Shown: positions 53,300 to 62,534 of the stretch, in pieces
Numbering within the stretch: position 1 is the stretch's first letter
Layout: the number at the start of each line of letters is the position of its first letter
From: an uncultured SAR86 cluster bacterium
GTDB taxonomy: Bacteria; Pseudomonadota; Gammaproteobacteria; Magnimaribacterales; AG-339-G14
Assembly: GCA_902578495.1 (NCBI GenBank)
Contig: CACHCY010000002.1
Span: 130,320 to 194,319, forward strand
Direction of reading: 5' to 3'
Length of the DNA: 64,000 nt
Made by a program: the position numbers and the translations under genes
The notes under the pieces: model-generated
The model's input: only the letters and a program-made list of their open reading frames with translations
Told to the model about the DNA's origin: nothing
Databases searched by the model: none

Positions 53300-54694
53300 A
53301 TGCTTAAGTTTTTTATAATAATTTCATTATCTTTTATTTCCTTTTCTGCATTTGTTCAAGAGGAGCAGCCAAAAGAGAAACAGATTCTTTTTCCTGAGTA
53401 CAACCTTGATGATTGTTTAAAGAATCTTGATATCAAGAAGGCCAGTAAAAGAAGATCGGCAAAAACTTTAAGCAGATCTGTCCAAAGAATAATGGCTGAT
53501 ATTTTTCCTCTTCTAGAAGAAGAACAATGGGATGAAGCTCTATTATTGTTAGATCAAATTAAAGGTCTTGAAAAAGCTACTGATACTGATTTTGCACAAA
53601 TGTGGTATTACTATGCTTATGTTCATTTTTCTCAAGATAATCTTAGACTTGCAAAATACGATTACCAACAGTTTTTAGCAATTCCTGATACTGATCCAAG
53701 ACTTAAGGCCGGTGTAATTTTTAGTCTTGCTCAAATAGCATATTCGAGCGAGGATTATAGAGAGGCTATTAAACGCTTGAAAGAATGGCTTGCTTTAGAA
53801 GAAGCTCCTAGTTCAACTGGTTTCGACATCATGGCCGCTGCCCACTGGCAACTTAAAGAAAAGAAATTAGCTTTAAAAAATGCTGAGACTGCAATGTGTA
53901 TCTCTAAAGCAAACCAAAAAATTCCGCGTGAAGGAACTTACAATCTATTAATAGCTTTGTATAACGAAACTGATGATTCACAATCAATGTTAACTCTATA
54001 TGAAGAACTGGTAAGTTTTTATCCGAAGAAAAGATATTGGGTTCAGCTTTCTGGCATTTATGGAGAATTTAAAGAAGAATCAAAGCAATTAGGAGCTTTA
54101 GAAGCAGCACATGATCAAAGACTTCTAGATAAAGAAAATGAGTACGTTGTTTTATATCAACTCTTAATGAGAGCCGAAGCGCCATTCAAGGCAGCAAAAG
54201 TAATTGACTATGGAATCAAAGAAGAATTTGTTGAAGAGAACGAGAAACATCTTAAATACTTAGCTCAAGCATGGCATTTATCACAGGAGCTAGACAAAGC
54301 AGAACCCGTTTACAAAAAGGCTGCTGAAAAAGCCAAAGATGGTGAATTATATGTTTTCTTAGGACAGATTTACCTCGCTACCGATAGATTAGATATGGCC
54401 TCAGAAAGCTTAAAAAAAGGTCTTGAAAAAGGAAAGTTAAAAGATCCTGTATCTGTGAATATATTATTGGGGCAAGTTGCTTATGAACAGCAAAAATTTG
54501 ATGAGGCTACGACATTTTTTAGAAAATCCCTCGATAAAGTCAGTGATATAAAAGGGAAAAATGAAGAAGATACATATAAAAAGCAAGATAAGCTTAGAAA
54601 CCAGGCTTTAAAGTGGTTGACGTATACTGAGAATGAAAGAGAACGAGTTAGGATTCTTAACTTAAGAAGAAAAGATTTAGAAGAAAACGCCTAA
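53300..54694 (+). CDS. TPR-repeat protein of the TonB module
   Basis: The 464-residue product has a signal peptide (IISLSFISFSAFV-QEE) and then successive tetratricopeptide-like helical pairs over most of its length, for example VFLGQIYLATDRLDMASESL and ILLGQVAYEQQKFDEATTFF. TPR proteins commonly close TtpC-type TonB operons and are thought to assemble or regulate the complex in the periplasm. It starts 1 base after tonB and ends overlapping the folA stop convergently. Confidence 0.88.
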   Translation: MLKFFIIISLSFISFSAFVQEEQPKEKQILFPEYNLDDCLKNLDIKKASKRRSAKTLSRSVQRIMADIFPLLEEEQWDEALLLLDQIKGLEKATDTDFAQMWYYYAYVHFSQDNLRLAKYDYQQFLAIPDTDPRLKAGVIFSLAQIAYSSEDYREAIKRLKEWLALEEAPSSTGFDIMAAAHWQLKEKKLALKNAETAMCISKANQKIPREGTYNLLIALYNETDDSQSMLTLYEELVSFYPKKRYWVQLSGIYGEFKEESKQLGALEAAHDQRLLDKENEYVVLYQLLMRAEAPFKAAKVIDYGIKEEFVEENEKHLKYLAQAWHLSQELDKAEPVYKKAAEKAKDGELYVFLGQIYLATDRLDMASESLKKGLEKGKLKDPVSVNILLGQVAYEQQKFDEATTFFRKSLDKVSDIKGKNEEDTYKKQDKLRNQALKWLTYTENERERVRILNLRRKDLEENA

Positions 54695-55182
54695 GAATTT
54701 TTTACGTACTTTATTAAAGCACAGTTTATTCCAGAGCCTTCGTCAAAAAAGTCTTCTCTTTCCATTTCCTTCCAGCTTTTCCAGTCAAAATCAGGCAGAC
54801 TTACATCTCCCTCTACTTTAATATCAACTTTAGTTAGATATAGCGTATCTGCAAAAATTTCCCCATTTTTATAAATGGCATGACCCCCGATCAAGAAAAT
54901 ATCTTTATTTGGAAAGTTTTCTTTTGATGAATTTATTGCTTCTTCCAATGAGCTAACTATTTCGCAGCCATCAGCTGACTTCAATGTTGTTGAGATAACT
55001 ATATTTTCTCTATTTGGCAGAGGTTTTCCTATCGATAAAAAAGTATTTTTACCCATTATCACCACTGAATTGCTTGTAATTTTTCTGAATCTTTTTAGAT
55101 CTTCAGAAATTTGCCAAGGTAGGGAACCATTCTTTCCGATGAAGCCATTTTTAGAAACGGCAACAATTAGACTTACAGTCAT
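54691..55182 (-). CDS. folA: Dihydrofolate reductase
   Basis: The 163-residue enzyme reduces dihydrofolate with NADPH. Signatures are SLIVAVSKNGFIGKNGSLPW (with the catalytic acid nearby in ISEDLKRFR), VIMGKNTFLSIGKPLPNREN (GKNTFLSIGKPLPNREN) and IFLIGGHAIY. Its ATG overlaps the thyA stop by one base, consistent with the functional link: ThyA makes the dihydrofolate that FolA recycles. Confidence 0.96.
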   Translation of the reverse strand: MTVSLIVAVSKNGFIGKNGSLPWQISEDLKRFRKITSNSVVIMGKNTFLSIGKPLPNRENIVISTTLKSADGCEIVSSLEEAINSSKENFPNKDIFLIGGHAIYKNGEIFADTLYLTKVDIKVEGDVSLPDFDWKSWKEMEREDFFDEGSGINCALIKYVKNS

Positions 55183-55976
55183 TAGACGGCAATAGGAGCT
55201 GAAATTGCAGGGTGAGGATCGTATTCTTTTATTTTGAAATCTTCATAAGAAAAATCAAAAAGATCCTTAACATCTTTATTTATTTCGAGGCTGGGTAATT
55301 TTTTAGGCTCTCTTTCAAGTTGAAATTTAGCTTGATCAAGATGATTGAGATATAAATGTGCATCACCTAAAGTTAAAATAAATTCCTTTGGCTTTAGGTT
55401 GCAAACTTGAGCAATCATCATTGTTAAAAGAGCATAGGAAGCAATGTTGAACGGAACTCCGAGAAAGACATCTGCACTTCTTTGATATAACTGACAAGAA
55501 ATTTTTCCGTCTGCTACATAAAATTGAAAGAGTATATGACAAGGCGGCAATGCCATTTCATCGATAAGCGAAACATTCCATGCGCTTACTATATGACGTC
55601 TGGAATTCGGATTATTTTTTATGCTTTCAACGACTTGAGTTAATTGATCAACTTTTTTGCCATCATGAGTTGGCCATGATCTCCATTGAGATCCATAAAC
55701 CGGCCCTAGCTCTCCATCTTGATCTGCCCACTCATCCCAAATAGTTACTTTATTATCTTTCAAAAATTTTATATTTGTTTCTCCTTTGATAAACCAAAGC
55801 AATTCATAAATGATAGATTTTAGATGCACCTTCTTAGTTGTTAATAATGGGAAATTATTTTCTAAATTAAACCTTAACTGTTCTCCAAAAATACTTCTTG
55901 TTCCTGTGCCGGTTCGATCTTCTCTATCAATACCTTCGTTGATAATTTTTTCTACTAAATTTAAATAATTTCTCAT
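55182..55976 (-). CDS. thyA: Thymidylate synthase
   Basis: The 264 residues equal the E. coli ThyA length. The enzyme methylates dUMP with methylene-tetrahydrofolate. The catalytic cysteine lies in [13 protein letters not shown], and the phosphate-binding [18 protein letters not shown] follows. [12 protein letters not shown] and the C-terminal [13 protein letters not shown] are also conserved. It overlaps lgt by 4 bases upstream and folA by one base downstream. Confidence 0.97.
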   Translation of the reverse strand: MRNYLNLVEKIINEGIDREDRTGTGTRSIFGEQLRFNLENNFPLLTTKKVHLKSIIYELLWFIKGETNIKFLKDNKVTIWDEWADQDGELGPVYGSQWRSWPTHDGKKVDQLTQVVESIKNNPNSRRHIVSAWNVSLIDEMALPPCHILFQFYVADGKISCQLYQRSADVFLGVPFNIASYALLTMMIAQVCNLKPKEFILTLGDAHLYLNHLDQAKFQLEREPKKLPSLEINKDVKDLFDFSYEDFKIKEYDPHPAISAPIAV

Positions 55977-56767
55977 GAAGGTTTTTTCCTATAAGCAAAG
56001 AGCATTAAAGATATACCTATTATTAACATAGGTAAACTCAAAAGCTGACCTCTTGTAAATATTTCCAATAAATCAAATCCTATGTGTGCATCTGGTGTTC
56101 TAAAGTTTTCTGTAAAAATTCTTACAACCCCATAGCCACTTAGAAATAAACCAGCTATGGACCATCTTGGAGGATTAGTGCGCGCAAACAGGTAAAGCAA
56201 AATAAATAGAATAAACCCTTCGCTGAATGCTTGATAGAGTTGAGATGGATGTCTTAAAAGGCCATCAGGATCATTTGAAAAAATGACCCCCCAAGAAACT
56301 TCAGTTGGCCGTCCTAATAATTCTCCTCCCAAAAAATTTCCTACTCTGACTGATCCAAGGCCTATAGGGAAGCAGATAGCGTAATGTTCCATTACATCAG
56401 AGAACTTGAGGTTAAACTTTCTACCGAATAAATAAAAGGAAAAGAGAACCCCAATCAAACCTCCGTGAAAGGATAGGCCGCCTTCCCAGATCCTTATAAT
56501 TGACAAAGGATCGTAAATTAATTGATCAGGTGCATAAAAGACCATGTACCCAATTCTGCCGCCTAAAATTGCTCCTAATATTCCATAAGTTAAGTAGTCT
56601 TCAGCCTGTGCAGGTGACAATCTTCTACTTACTTTACCAATTCTTTTAGCAGCAAAATTTACTCCTAAAATCGCAGCTAACCATGAGATGCCATACCAGT
56701 AAACTGGCCACCAACCTACCACAGGAACTGGAATATAAAATGCAACCGGGTCGATATTTATAATCAT
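55973..56767 (-). CDS. lgt: Prolipoprotein diacylglyceryl transferase
   Basis: The 264-residue integral membrane enzyme transfers diacylglycerol to the lipobox cysteine of prolipoproteins. The signature [20 protein letters not shown], the [11 protein letters not shown] segment and YPAFSEG-like [12 protein letters not shown] are present, with seven hydrophobic helices. It would process the lipoproteins predicted elsewhere in the window (TRAP receptor, M19 dipeptidase). The order lgt-thyA-folA is common in gammaproteobacteria. Confidence 0.96.
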   Translation of the reverse strand: MIINIDPVAFYIPVPVVGWWPVYWYGISWLAAILGVNFAAKRIGKVSRRLSPAQAEDYLTYGILGAILGGRIGYMVFYAPDQLIYDPLSIIRIWEGGLSFHGGLIGVLFSFYLFGRKFNLKFSDVMEHYAICFPIGLGSVRVGNFLGGELLGRPTEVSWGVIFSNDPDGLLRHPSQLYQAFSEGFILFILLYLFARTNPPRWSIAGLFLSGYGVVRIFTENFRTPDAHIGFDLLEIFTRGQLLSLPMLIIGISLMLFAYRKKPS

Positions 56768-57573
56768 AAAAAAGTTGAATAAAAGACCCTAAACGCAGCT
56801 AGGATTACCAAAATTGCAAAAGCTTTTTTTAAAATATCTCCTTGTGTGTTTGAGGATAAATTTGCCCCGACCCGAGCGAAATAAATACTGCTTAATCCAA
56901 CAATTAAAATGGCAGGATAAAAAGCTGCTCCAATAAGATAATCTAATTCTTTAGCAGTCTCTGGAACAAATATAAAGACTGCTATAGAGCTTGATAGAGC
57001 AAATGAAAATCCCATCACAGAAGATGTGCCAATTGCTTTATGCATAGATAATCCTCTAAATTTGAAATAAGGAATCATTAAAATACCTCCACCAATTCCT
57101 ACAATTGAGGTTAAAGAGGCTATTGCGGCGATGACAAGTATTAGCTCTACTTTATTTATTTGCTTAGAAGTTTGTTTTGGAGAAATATCAAAAATTAATT
57201 GTAAGGCTGCCAAAGTTAATGAAACAGCAATGATAATTTGTAAGGTTGTGCTTTCGAAAAAAAACGAAATATATCTTCCTAAGAAAGCAAAAAGTAATCC
57301 CACTAAAAAAACAATCCTTAAAACATCCGTATCAACATTTCCATTCTTATAATGAGTTCGGGCAGCATTGGGAATCACTAAAGCCATTGTCGTCATTGAA
57401 GTGCCCGTTGCTAAGAATGGGATAATTTCTTTAGGGAAGTTTAAAAATTCAAATAGGAAAATGTATGCTGGCACTAGAATGATGCCAGATCCAATACCAA
57501 AGAAACCCGAAAGTAGCCCTGCAAAGATACCTAGAAACAAGAGAGCTATGGTTATTTCAATCATTACATGCAT
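56764..57573 (-). CDS. TSUP (TauE/SafE) family permease
   Basis: The 269-residue protein has about eight hydrophobic helices. Two inverted half repeats each contain the family glycine-rich motif: GLLSGFFGIGSGIILVP near the start and SIVGIGGGILMIPYF in the middle. Members export or import small sulfur- or carbon-containing anions such as sulfite or sulfoacetate; the substrate here is unknown. It is the first gene ahead of lgt (4-base overlap). Confidence 0.9.
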   Translation of the reverse strand: MHVMIEITIALLFLGIFAGLLSGFFGIGSGIILVPAYIFLFEFLNFPKEIIPFLATGTSMTTMALVIPNAARTHYKNGNVDTDVLRIVFLVGLLFAFLGRYISFFFESTTLQIIIAVSLTLAALQLIFDISPKQTSKQINKVELILVIAAIASLTSIVGIGGGILMIPYFKFRGLSMHKAIGTSSVMGFSFALSSSIAVFIFVPETAKELDYLIGAAFYPAILIVGLSSIYFARVGANLSSNTQGDILKKAFAILVILAAFRVFYSTFL

Positions 57574-57617
57574 TATCTATGATAGAGGTGCTCTGATAAA
57601 CTTCTTTCCAAAATAAA

Positions 57618-58394
57618 ATGTGTCTCATCCTTACTGCAATAAATCCTAATTCTGAGTTAAAACTTGTCTTAGCCTCTAATCGTGATGAGTTTTATGAAAG
57701 ACCAACAAAAAATATGTTTTGGAGGTCAGATAAAAATATTCTTTCTGGTGAGGATGAGCTTAAAAAAGGGATGTGGTTAGGCCTAAATAAAAATGGAAGT
57801 CTCGCAGCGGTAACCAATGTCAGAGATTTTTCTGATGAAGAGGCTCTTAATCAACCTGAAAAAAAGGAATCCAGAGGCGACCTAGTAAAAAACTTTCTTG
57901 AGAAAAACATATCTATAAAAGATTATTCAAATAGAATTACTGGATCAAATTATCAAGGATTTAATCTGATTCTTATCAAAGATTTCAAGTTAAGTATTAT
58001 TTCAAGCGAAGGCATAGAATTAGATGAGCAGAGTGAGGGGGCCTTTGTTTTAGGCAATAAAAAATATAATTCAAAAAGTGAAAAACTCTCAAGTGCAAAA
58101 AATGATTTTAATGATGTTCTCAAATCTCAATTAACTCATGAGGGGCTGCTTGAGTTGATGTCTGAGCCAGCTAATGAACCTTTTGCTTTTTCAAATACAT
58201 TTATCAAAGGTAATCATGGCAATGAATTCAATGCGCGCTTTATAAATTCTGATATTTATGGAACGAGAGCAACGACAATCATAACAATTGATCAAGAAAA
58301 CTTATGTTTAATTACAGAGAGGGTCTTCGATGACAAGGGCTTTGTCAAAGAAAATAAATTTGAATTTACTATAAAGAATGAAAGAGTTTCCTGA
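57618..58394 (+). CDS. NRDE (TANGO2) family protein
   Basis: The 258-residue product has the family N-terminus MCLILTAINPNSELKLVLASNRDEFYERP (quoted part: LVLASNRDEFYERPT). NRDE is the family signature, and Cys2 is the proposed N-terminal nucleophile. GLNKNGSLAAVTNVRDF and the C-terminal YGTRATTIITID also match. Its biochemical role is unsettled; eukaryotic TANGO2 is linked to lipid or haem handling. It overlaps rppH by 17 bases. Confidence 0.9.
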   Translation: MCLILTAINPNSELKLVLASNRDEFYERPTKNMFWRSDKNILSGEDELKKGMWLGLNKNGSLAAVTNVRDFSDEEALNQPEKKESRGDLVKNFLEKNISIKDYSNRITGSNYQGFNLILIKDFKLSIISSEGIELDEQSEGAFVLGNKKYNSKSEKLSSAKNDFNDVLKSQLTHEGLLELMSEPANEPFAFSNTFIKGNHGNEFNARFINSDIYGTRATTIITIDQENLCLITERVFDDKGFVKENKFEFTIKNERVS

Positions 58395-58851
58395 AGGCTA
58401 TAGAAAGAATGTGGCTGTCATTGTTAGAGATCCGTCGAATGGAAAGTTACTCTTTTGTCGAAGATGCGAAACAGACAATTGGCAATTTCCACAAGGCGGC
58501 ATTGATAATGGAGAAGATACCACGGAAGCTATGTACCGAGAACTATATGAGGAAGTAGGTCTTGGTAAAGATGATATTAATATTGTGGCTATTTCAAAAG
58601 AATGGATAACTTATGACATCCCAACATCAATTAGATCTTACGTTTTGGGAGGTAAATTTAAAGGCCAGATTCAAAAATGGTATTTTGTGGATCTCGTTTC
58701 CCCAAAAGAAAAAATAGACTTAAATCAGGATACTAAGCCAGAATTTGATAGATATGAATGGGTCACATATTGGTATCCTTTAGGAAAAATTATCGACTTC
58801 AAAAAGGAAGCATATAGAAAGGTGCTTACAGAATTTGCAGAGCAAATGTGA
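58378..58851 (+). CDS. rppH: RNA pyrophosphohydrolase RppH
   Basis: The 157-residue Nudix hydrolase removes pyrophosphate from the 5' end of RNAs to trigger decay. The Nudix box is GGIDNGEDTTEAMYRELYEEVG, of which the catalytic RELYEEVG part is intact. NWQFPQGG and the C-terminal FKKEAYRKVLTEFA match RppH. A HAD phosphatase gene follows 3 bases later, an arrangement also common in pseudomonads. Confidence 0.95.
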   Translation: MKEFPEGYRKNVAVIVRDPSNGKLLFCRRCETDNWQFPQGGIDNGEDTTEAMYRELYEEVGLGKDDINIVAISKEWITYDIPTSIRSYVLGGKFKGQIQKWYFVDLVSPKEKIDLNQDTKPEFDRYEWVTYWYPLGKIIDFKKEAYRKVLTEFAEQM

Positions 58852-58854
58852 AAG

Positions 58855-59502
58855 ATGAAATTACACGTTTTTGATTTAGACGACACACTCCTTTGCGGAG
58901 ACTCTGAGGGAGCATGGATAAATTTTTTATCAACAAAAGGTTTCTTTGTTAACGGAGATCACGCCTCAATAATAGAACAGTTTGAAGTAGATTATCGTTC
59001 CGGTAATTTTGATCCAGAAAAATACTGTCTTTATATTTTGCAATCCATGCAGGGGCTACATGAAAAGGAATTATCAAAATTATCTGATGAATTTATTGAA
59101 GAGTACTTCGATCAATTGGTAGATCAAACTACTTTTAATCTTTTAGATAGGATTGAGAAAGAAGACCTATCAATTATTGCTACCGGGGCTATGGATTTTT
59201 TAGGAAATAAATTTTCCAGCAAATTTGGCATTCAAGACTGCATTGCGACCAAAACAGAGATCATAAACAATAAAATATCTGGCAGGTTAGATGGTTCGCC
59301 AAACTTTGGGTCTGATAAGAAAGCTAACGTTGAAGAATGGTGCAAACGCAAAAACATCTCCAAAGAAGAGATTATTTTTTACACCGATTCTATAAATGAT
59401 TTTCCTTTGGTTGAATATAGCCCCAAAAATGTAATTGTATGCCCCGATGATAAGTTAGAAATATTTGCTCAGGAAAATAAATTAGAAATTATTTATCGTT
59501 AA
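58855..59502 (+). CDS. HAD-family phosphatase (subfamily IB, SerB-like)
   Basis: The 215-residue phosphatase has the HAD nucleophile motif FDLDDTLLCGDS with D7 and D9, motif II in SIIATGAMDFL, and motif III/IV in FYTDSINDFPLVE. It resembles the histidinol-phosphatase/phosphoserine-phosphatase-like group found next to rppH. The substrate is unassigned. It sits between rppH and an aminotransferase gene; a role in serine or amino-acid metabolism is possible but not shown. Confidence 0.9.
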   Translation: MKLHVFDLDDTLLCGDSEGAWINFLSTKGFFVNGDHASIIEQFEVDYRSGNFDPEKYCLYILQSMQGLHEKELSKLSDEFIEEYFDQLVDQTTFNLLDRIEKEDLSIIATGAMDFLGNKFSSKFGIQDCIATKTEIINNKISGRLDGSPNFGSDKKANVEEWCKRKNISKEEIIFYTDSINDFPLVEYSPKNVIVCPDDKLEIFAQENKLEIIYR

Positions 59503-59519
59503 CATATTAAAATAAATAC

Positions 59520-60740
59520 ATGGAAGATCTTAAAGAACAATTTGATTCTTTTTGCAAAGAAAAAAATGTAATTGATTTAACAAGGGGAAAGCCGTCTCCT
59601 GAACAGCTGACTCTATCTGAAGATCTCGATGGCATTTTAGATGGTAATTTTATCCAAGACGACATTGATATAAGAAATTATGGTGAAATAAAAGGGCTAC
59701 CTTCTGCTAGAAAGCTTGGTGCTGAGATATTGGATTATTCTGAAGAATTTATCCTTGCTTCTTCAAATAGTAGTTTAACTTTGATGGGCAATCTTTTGTC
59801 AGCCTTCCTTTTCAATGGAAGCGGGGATGTCCCTTGGAAAGAATTGGAGACTATTTCAATAATTTGTCCAGTTCCTGGTTATGATCGTCATTTTGCACTA
59901 TGTGAAAAACTTGGGATCAAGATGATAAAAGTTCCACTAACAGGAGATGGTCCCGACATGAATATTGTTGAAGACTTAGTTAAGAATGATGACAGCATTA
60001 AGGGTATATGGTGCAACCCCAAACATTCAAACCCTACGGGAGAAATATATTCTAATGATACCGTTAAGAGAATTGCCAATTTGCCACTGATTGGTTCTTC
60101 TGATTTCATTGTTCTCTGGGATAATGCTTACGCGGTTCATGATTTTACAAATTCAAAAAAGCTTTCTAGCATTCAGGATGTCTCTAAAGAACTTGATACT
60201 TTTGATAATGTGGCTACTTTTGGCAGCACCAGCAAAATAACTTTTGCCGGCGGCGGAATAGCTTTTTTAGGGGCTTCCGATAAGTTAATGAGCTTATTTC
60301 TTGATTACTTTTCAAAATTCAATTTCAGTCCAGATAAGGTTAATCAAGCAAGACACGTTAGATTTTTAAAAAATAGAAAAGGCATAGAAGCTCACATGAA
60401 AAAACTAGCTGACGTCATAAGGCCTAAATTTGAGCTAGTAGATAAGTATCTGAATTCTTTACCCAAGGGATTGGCTTCTTGGACAAAACCAACTGGAGGA
60501 TATTTTATATCGTTTGACTCAAAGCCTGGACAAGCATCAAAAATTTTTGATTTATGTAAGACAGCCGGGCTTAATCTTACTCCTATAGGATCTGCTTTCC
60601 CTTACAGAAGAGATCAAGAAGATAGCAATATAAGAATCGCGCCAACTTACGTGTCAATTGAAGATCTTGAAAAGGCAATGCAAATATTTGTGTGTTGCGT
60701 GAAATTGGCAGATGAAATGGAGAAGAATTTAGTTTCTTGA
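59520..60740 (+). CDS. PLP-dependent class I aminotransferase, AspAT subgroup (PF12897-like)
   Basis: The 406-residue fold-type I enzyme has the Schiff-base lysine at about residue 239 in FGSTSKITFAGGG. WCNPKHSNPTGE and DFIVLWDNAYAVHDF contain the Asn and Asp that hold PLP. The N-terminal IDLTRGKPSPEQL and the RNYGEIKGLPSARKLGAEIL segment mark the group related to actinobacterial-type aspartate aminotransferases rather than E. coli AspC. Its 3' end overlaps hspQ by 12 bases convergently. Confidence 0.88.
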   Translation: MEDLKEQFDSFCKEKNVIDLTRGKPSPEQLTLSEDLDGILDGNFIQDDIDIRNYGEIKGLPSARKLGAEILDYSEEFILASSNSSLTLMGNLLSAFLFNGSGDVPWKELETISIICPVPGYDRHFALCEKLGIKMIKVPLTGDGPDMNIVEDLVKNDDSIKGIWCNPKHSNPTGEIYSNDTVKRIANLPLIGSSDFIVLWDNAYAVHDFTNSKKLSSIQDVSKELDTFDNVATFGSTSKITFAGGGIAFLGASDKLMSLFLDYFSKFNFSPDKVNQARHVRFLKNRKGIEAHMKKLADVIRPKFELVDKYLNSLPKGLASWTKPTGGYFISFDSKPGQASKIFDLCKTAGLNLTPIGSAFPYRRDQEDSNIRIAPTYVSIEDLEKAMQIFVCCVKLADEMEKNLVS

Positions 60741-61073
60741 AGTTTCCCTTACTTCATAAGATTGGCCTTTGAAAGGTCCAAAAAATTCTTTCACATCGGG
60801 ATGATCGACTGGAGAGTTTGAGTCGTCAGCTATAAGATTTTGCTGAGAGACATAAGCTGTATAAAAAACATCATCATTTTCGGCGAACACATGATAGAAA
60901 GGTTGATCCTTTCTAGGTCTTATTTGTTGAGGAATGCTTTGGTACCACTCTTCGGTGTTATTAAACTCAGGATCAACGTCAAAAATTACGCCTCTAAAGT
61001 CTAGGTATTTATGTCTTACAACTTGTCCTATGGAATAATTGGTTTCGATAAGTTCTTTCATTGATGATTTCAT
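60729..61073 (-). CDS. hspQ: Heat shock protein HspQ
   Basis: The 114-residue protein matches HspQ/YccV: YSIGQVVRHKYLDFRGVIFD at the start, and QPFYHVFAENDDVFYTAYVSQQNL in the centre (PFYHVFAENDDVFYTAYVSQ). HspQ binds hemimethylated oriC DNA and, in E. coli, modulates Lon protease activity. Two in-frame ATGs four codons apart could start it. It lies 36 bases downstream of zapE on the same strand. Confidence 0.92.
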   Translation of the reverse strand: MKSSMKELIETNYSIGQVVRHKYLDFRGVIFDVDPEFNNTEEWYQSIPQQIRPRKDQPFYHVFAENDDVFYTAYVSQQNLIADDSNSPVDHPDVKEFFGPFKGQSYEVRETSRN

Positions 61074-61109
61074 TCTAACATCTTTTTAATGAGGGCTTTG
61101 TCAAAAAAA

Positions 61110-62180
61110 TCAACCTTTGTGACGCCCTTGCAAATAATCATTAGACTGCATTTCAGTTAGTCTGCTTAAGGTTCTTTGAAATTTATCTGCAAGCCTTGTG
61201 CCAGTGTATATTTCATTAGGAAGAGGGTTAGACAGAAAAATTACCTTAACGTTTCGATCGTAACATTCATCAATAAAAGCTATAAATCTTCTTGCTGTAT
61301 CTTCTCCTTCAATTACATTTAGATTGGAAATAAAAATTGTATGGAACTCTCTTGATAACTCGATGTAGTCTGGTGAACTTCTTGGAGAGTTAAAAATTAC
61401 ATCAGCCGAAAAATGAATAATGTCATTTGCAGAATCTTCAAAAGCAATCTTTCTGTCTAAAATATTTATGGCATCTGGCCCAGAATTAGTTCCTTTAGAT
61501 AACTGAAGAAATAATTCATGGAAGCTATTTATCTTCTCAGAATCTATAGGAGAGAAATAAATACCGCTCTTTTCTAGCTCTCTTAATCTGTAATCTGTTA
61601 CTGACTCTAAACATACAACTTCGCAATGATTTTCAATTGCAGATATTGCTGACAGAAAAGATTTTCTCTGTAGTCCACCCATGTAAAGATCGCTAGGTTT
61701 GATGTTTGAAGTGAAAACCATTTTAACTTTCGAGGCCAGTAGCTTTTCTAATGATCTACCGAGCAACATAGCATCACCGATGTCTTCAACGTAAAACTCA
61801 TCGAAGCATATAAGGTCATAATCTCTCTCTAATTCTGAGACTACGAGACTCAAAGGATCAGTTTTACCAGATAGTTCGGCTAACCTTGCATGGATAGACT
61901 GCATGAATCTATGGAAATGTTGACGAATCTTTTTCTTAGTCCCTACTGAATCAAAAAATAAATCCATAAGCATTGTTTTACCTCTTCCAACACCACCGTA
62001 TATGTAAACTCCTTCTAAAGAATTAGAAGATTTTTTGAAAAGTCCTTTAATATCTTCAAGGATTCCTTCCTTTGCTATATTTTCAGAGAGGCTCTCAAGT
62101 ATTTCGACAATTTTGAGCTGATCAGGATCCTTTTGAAGGATTCCTGATTCAACTTGAGCTAAGTATTCTTTTTTCAGAAT
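61110..62180 (-). CDS. zapE: Cell-division ATPase ZapE (AFG1-like), non-canonical start codon
   Basis: The full product has about 356 residues. The first in-frame ATG (61973) would remove the Walker A motif, which lies just upstream as YIYGGVGRGKTMLMD. Upstream of that the frame continues as a family-like N-terminus (KKEYLAQVESGILQKDPDQL) back to the stop of the preceding gene. No ATG, GTG or TTG occurs in that part, so translation probably begins at ATT (62180-62178, overlapping the upstream TAA as TAATT) or CTG (62177-62175). HFHRFMQSIH and the Walker B ICFDEFYVEDIGDAMLL follow. ZapE acts at the division ring. Because the frame is intact, a pseudogene is unlikely. Confidence 0.88.
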   Translation of the reverse strand: MLKKEYLAQVESGILQKDPDQLKIVEILESLSENIAKEGILEDIKGLFKKSSNSLEGVYIYGGVGRGKTMLMDLFFDSVGTKKKIRQHFHRFMQSIHARLAELSGKTDPLSLVVSELERDYDLICFDEFYVEDIGDAMLLGRSLEKLLASKVKMVFTSNIKPSDLYMGGLQRKSFLSAISAIENHCEVVCLESVTDYRLRELEKSGIYFSPIDSEKINSFHELFLQLSKGTNSGPDAINILDRKIAFEDSANDIIHFSADVIFNSPRSSPDYIELSREFHTIFISNLNVIEGEDTARRFIAFIDECYDRNVKVIFLSNPLPNEIYTGTRLADKFQRTLSRLTEMQSNDYLQGRHKG

Positions 62181-62464
62181 TAGACTTTTTTATGTACTGA
62201 TATCTCAGGGGCTCCAGCCATAAAAGGCGCTAACGCCATTCCAAGCGTTTTGAAATGTTCTGTTTGCGAATGACTTTGATGAGCCTCTTCAGTTTTATAA
62301 AGCTCCATCATCATAATGGTTTGAGGATCATCGGTCTCATGCATTTCATAGTAAAAACAATCAGGCTCATTATCAGCTACTGCTTGAACTAATTTACCCA
62401 TGGCTTCTATAAAGTTATCTCTATCCCCGTCTTTTATTTTTAATTTAGCTATTACTCCAATCAT
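62180..62464 (-). CDS. Antibiotic biosynthesis monooxygenase (YgiN-like) domain protein
   Basis: The 94-residue dimeric alpha-beta barrel protein has the ABM pattern: VIAKLKIKDGDRDNFIEAM, EPDCFYYEMHETDDPQTIMMMELYKTEEA (EPDCFYYEMHETDDP) and HSQTEHFKTLG. Relatives are quinol monooxygenases or small haem-free oxygenases. Its stop overlaps the probable zapE start, so zapE is likely translated by coupling from this gene. It diverges from a GST gene across 70 bases. Confidence 0.9.
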   Translation of the reverse strand: MIGVIAKLKIKDGDRDNFIEAMGKLVQAVADNEPDCFYYEMHETDDPQTIMMMELYKTEEAHQSHSQTEHFKTLGMALAPFMAGAPEISVHKKV

Positions 62465-62534
62465 TATTTATCCTCATTGATTTAAATTGATTTAAGATAT
62501 CAAAGTATAACCATTTAATACTCAAGGAGAAATC

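Noticed and set aside
61110-61973. zapE as a truncated pseudogene starting at ATG 61973
   Set aside because: The missing N-terminus and Walker A motif are encoded in the same frame directly upstream without any stop, so the reading frame is intact and only the start codon is unusual.
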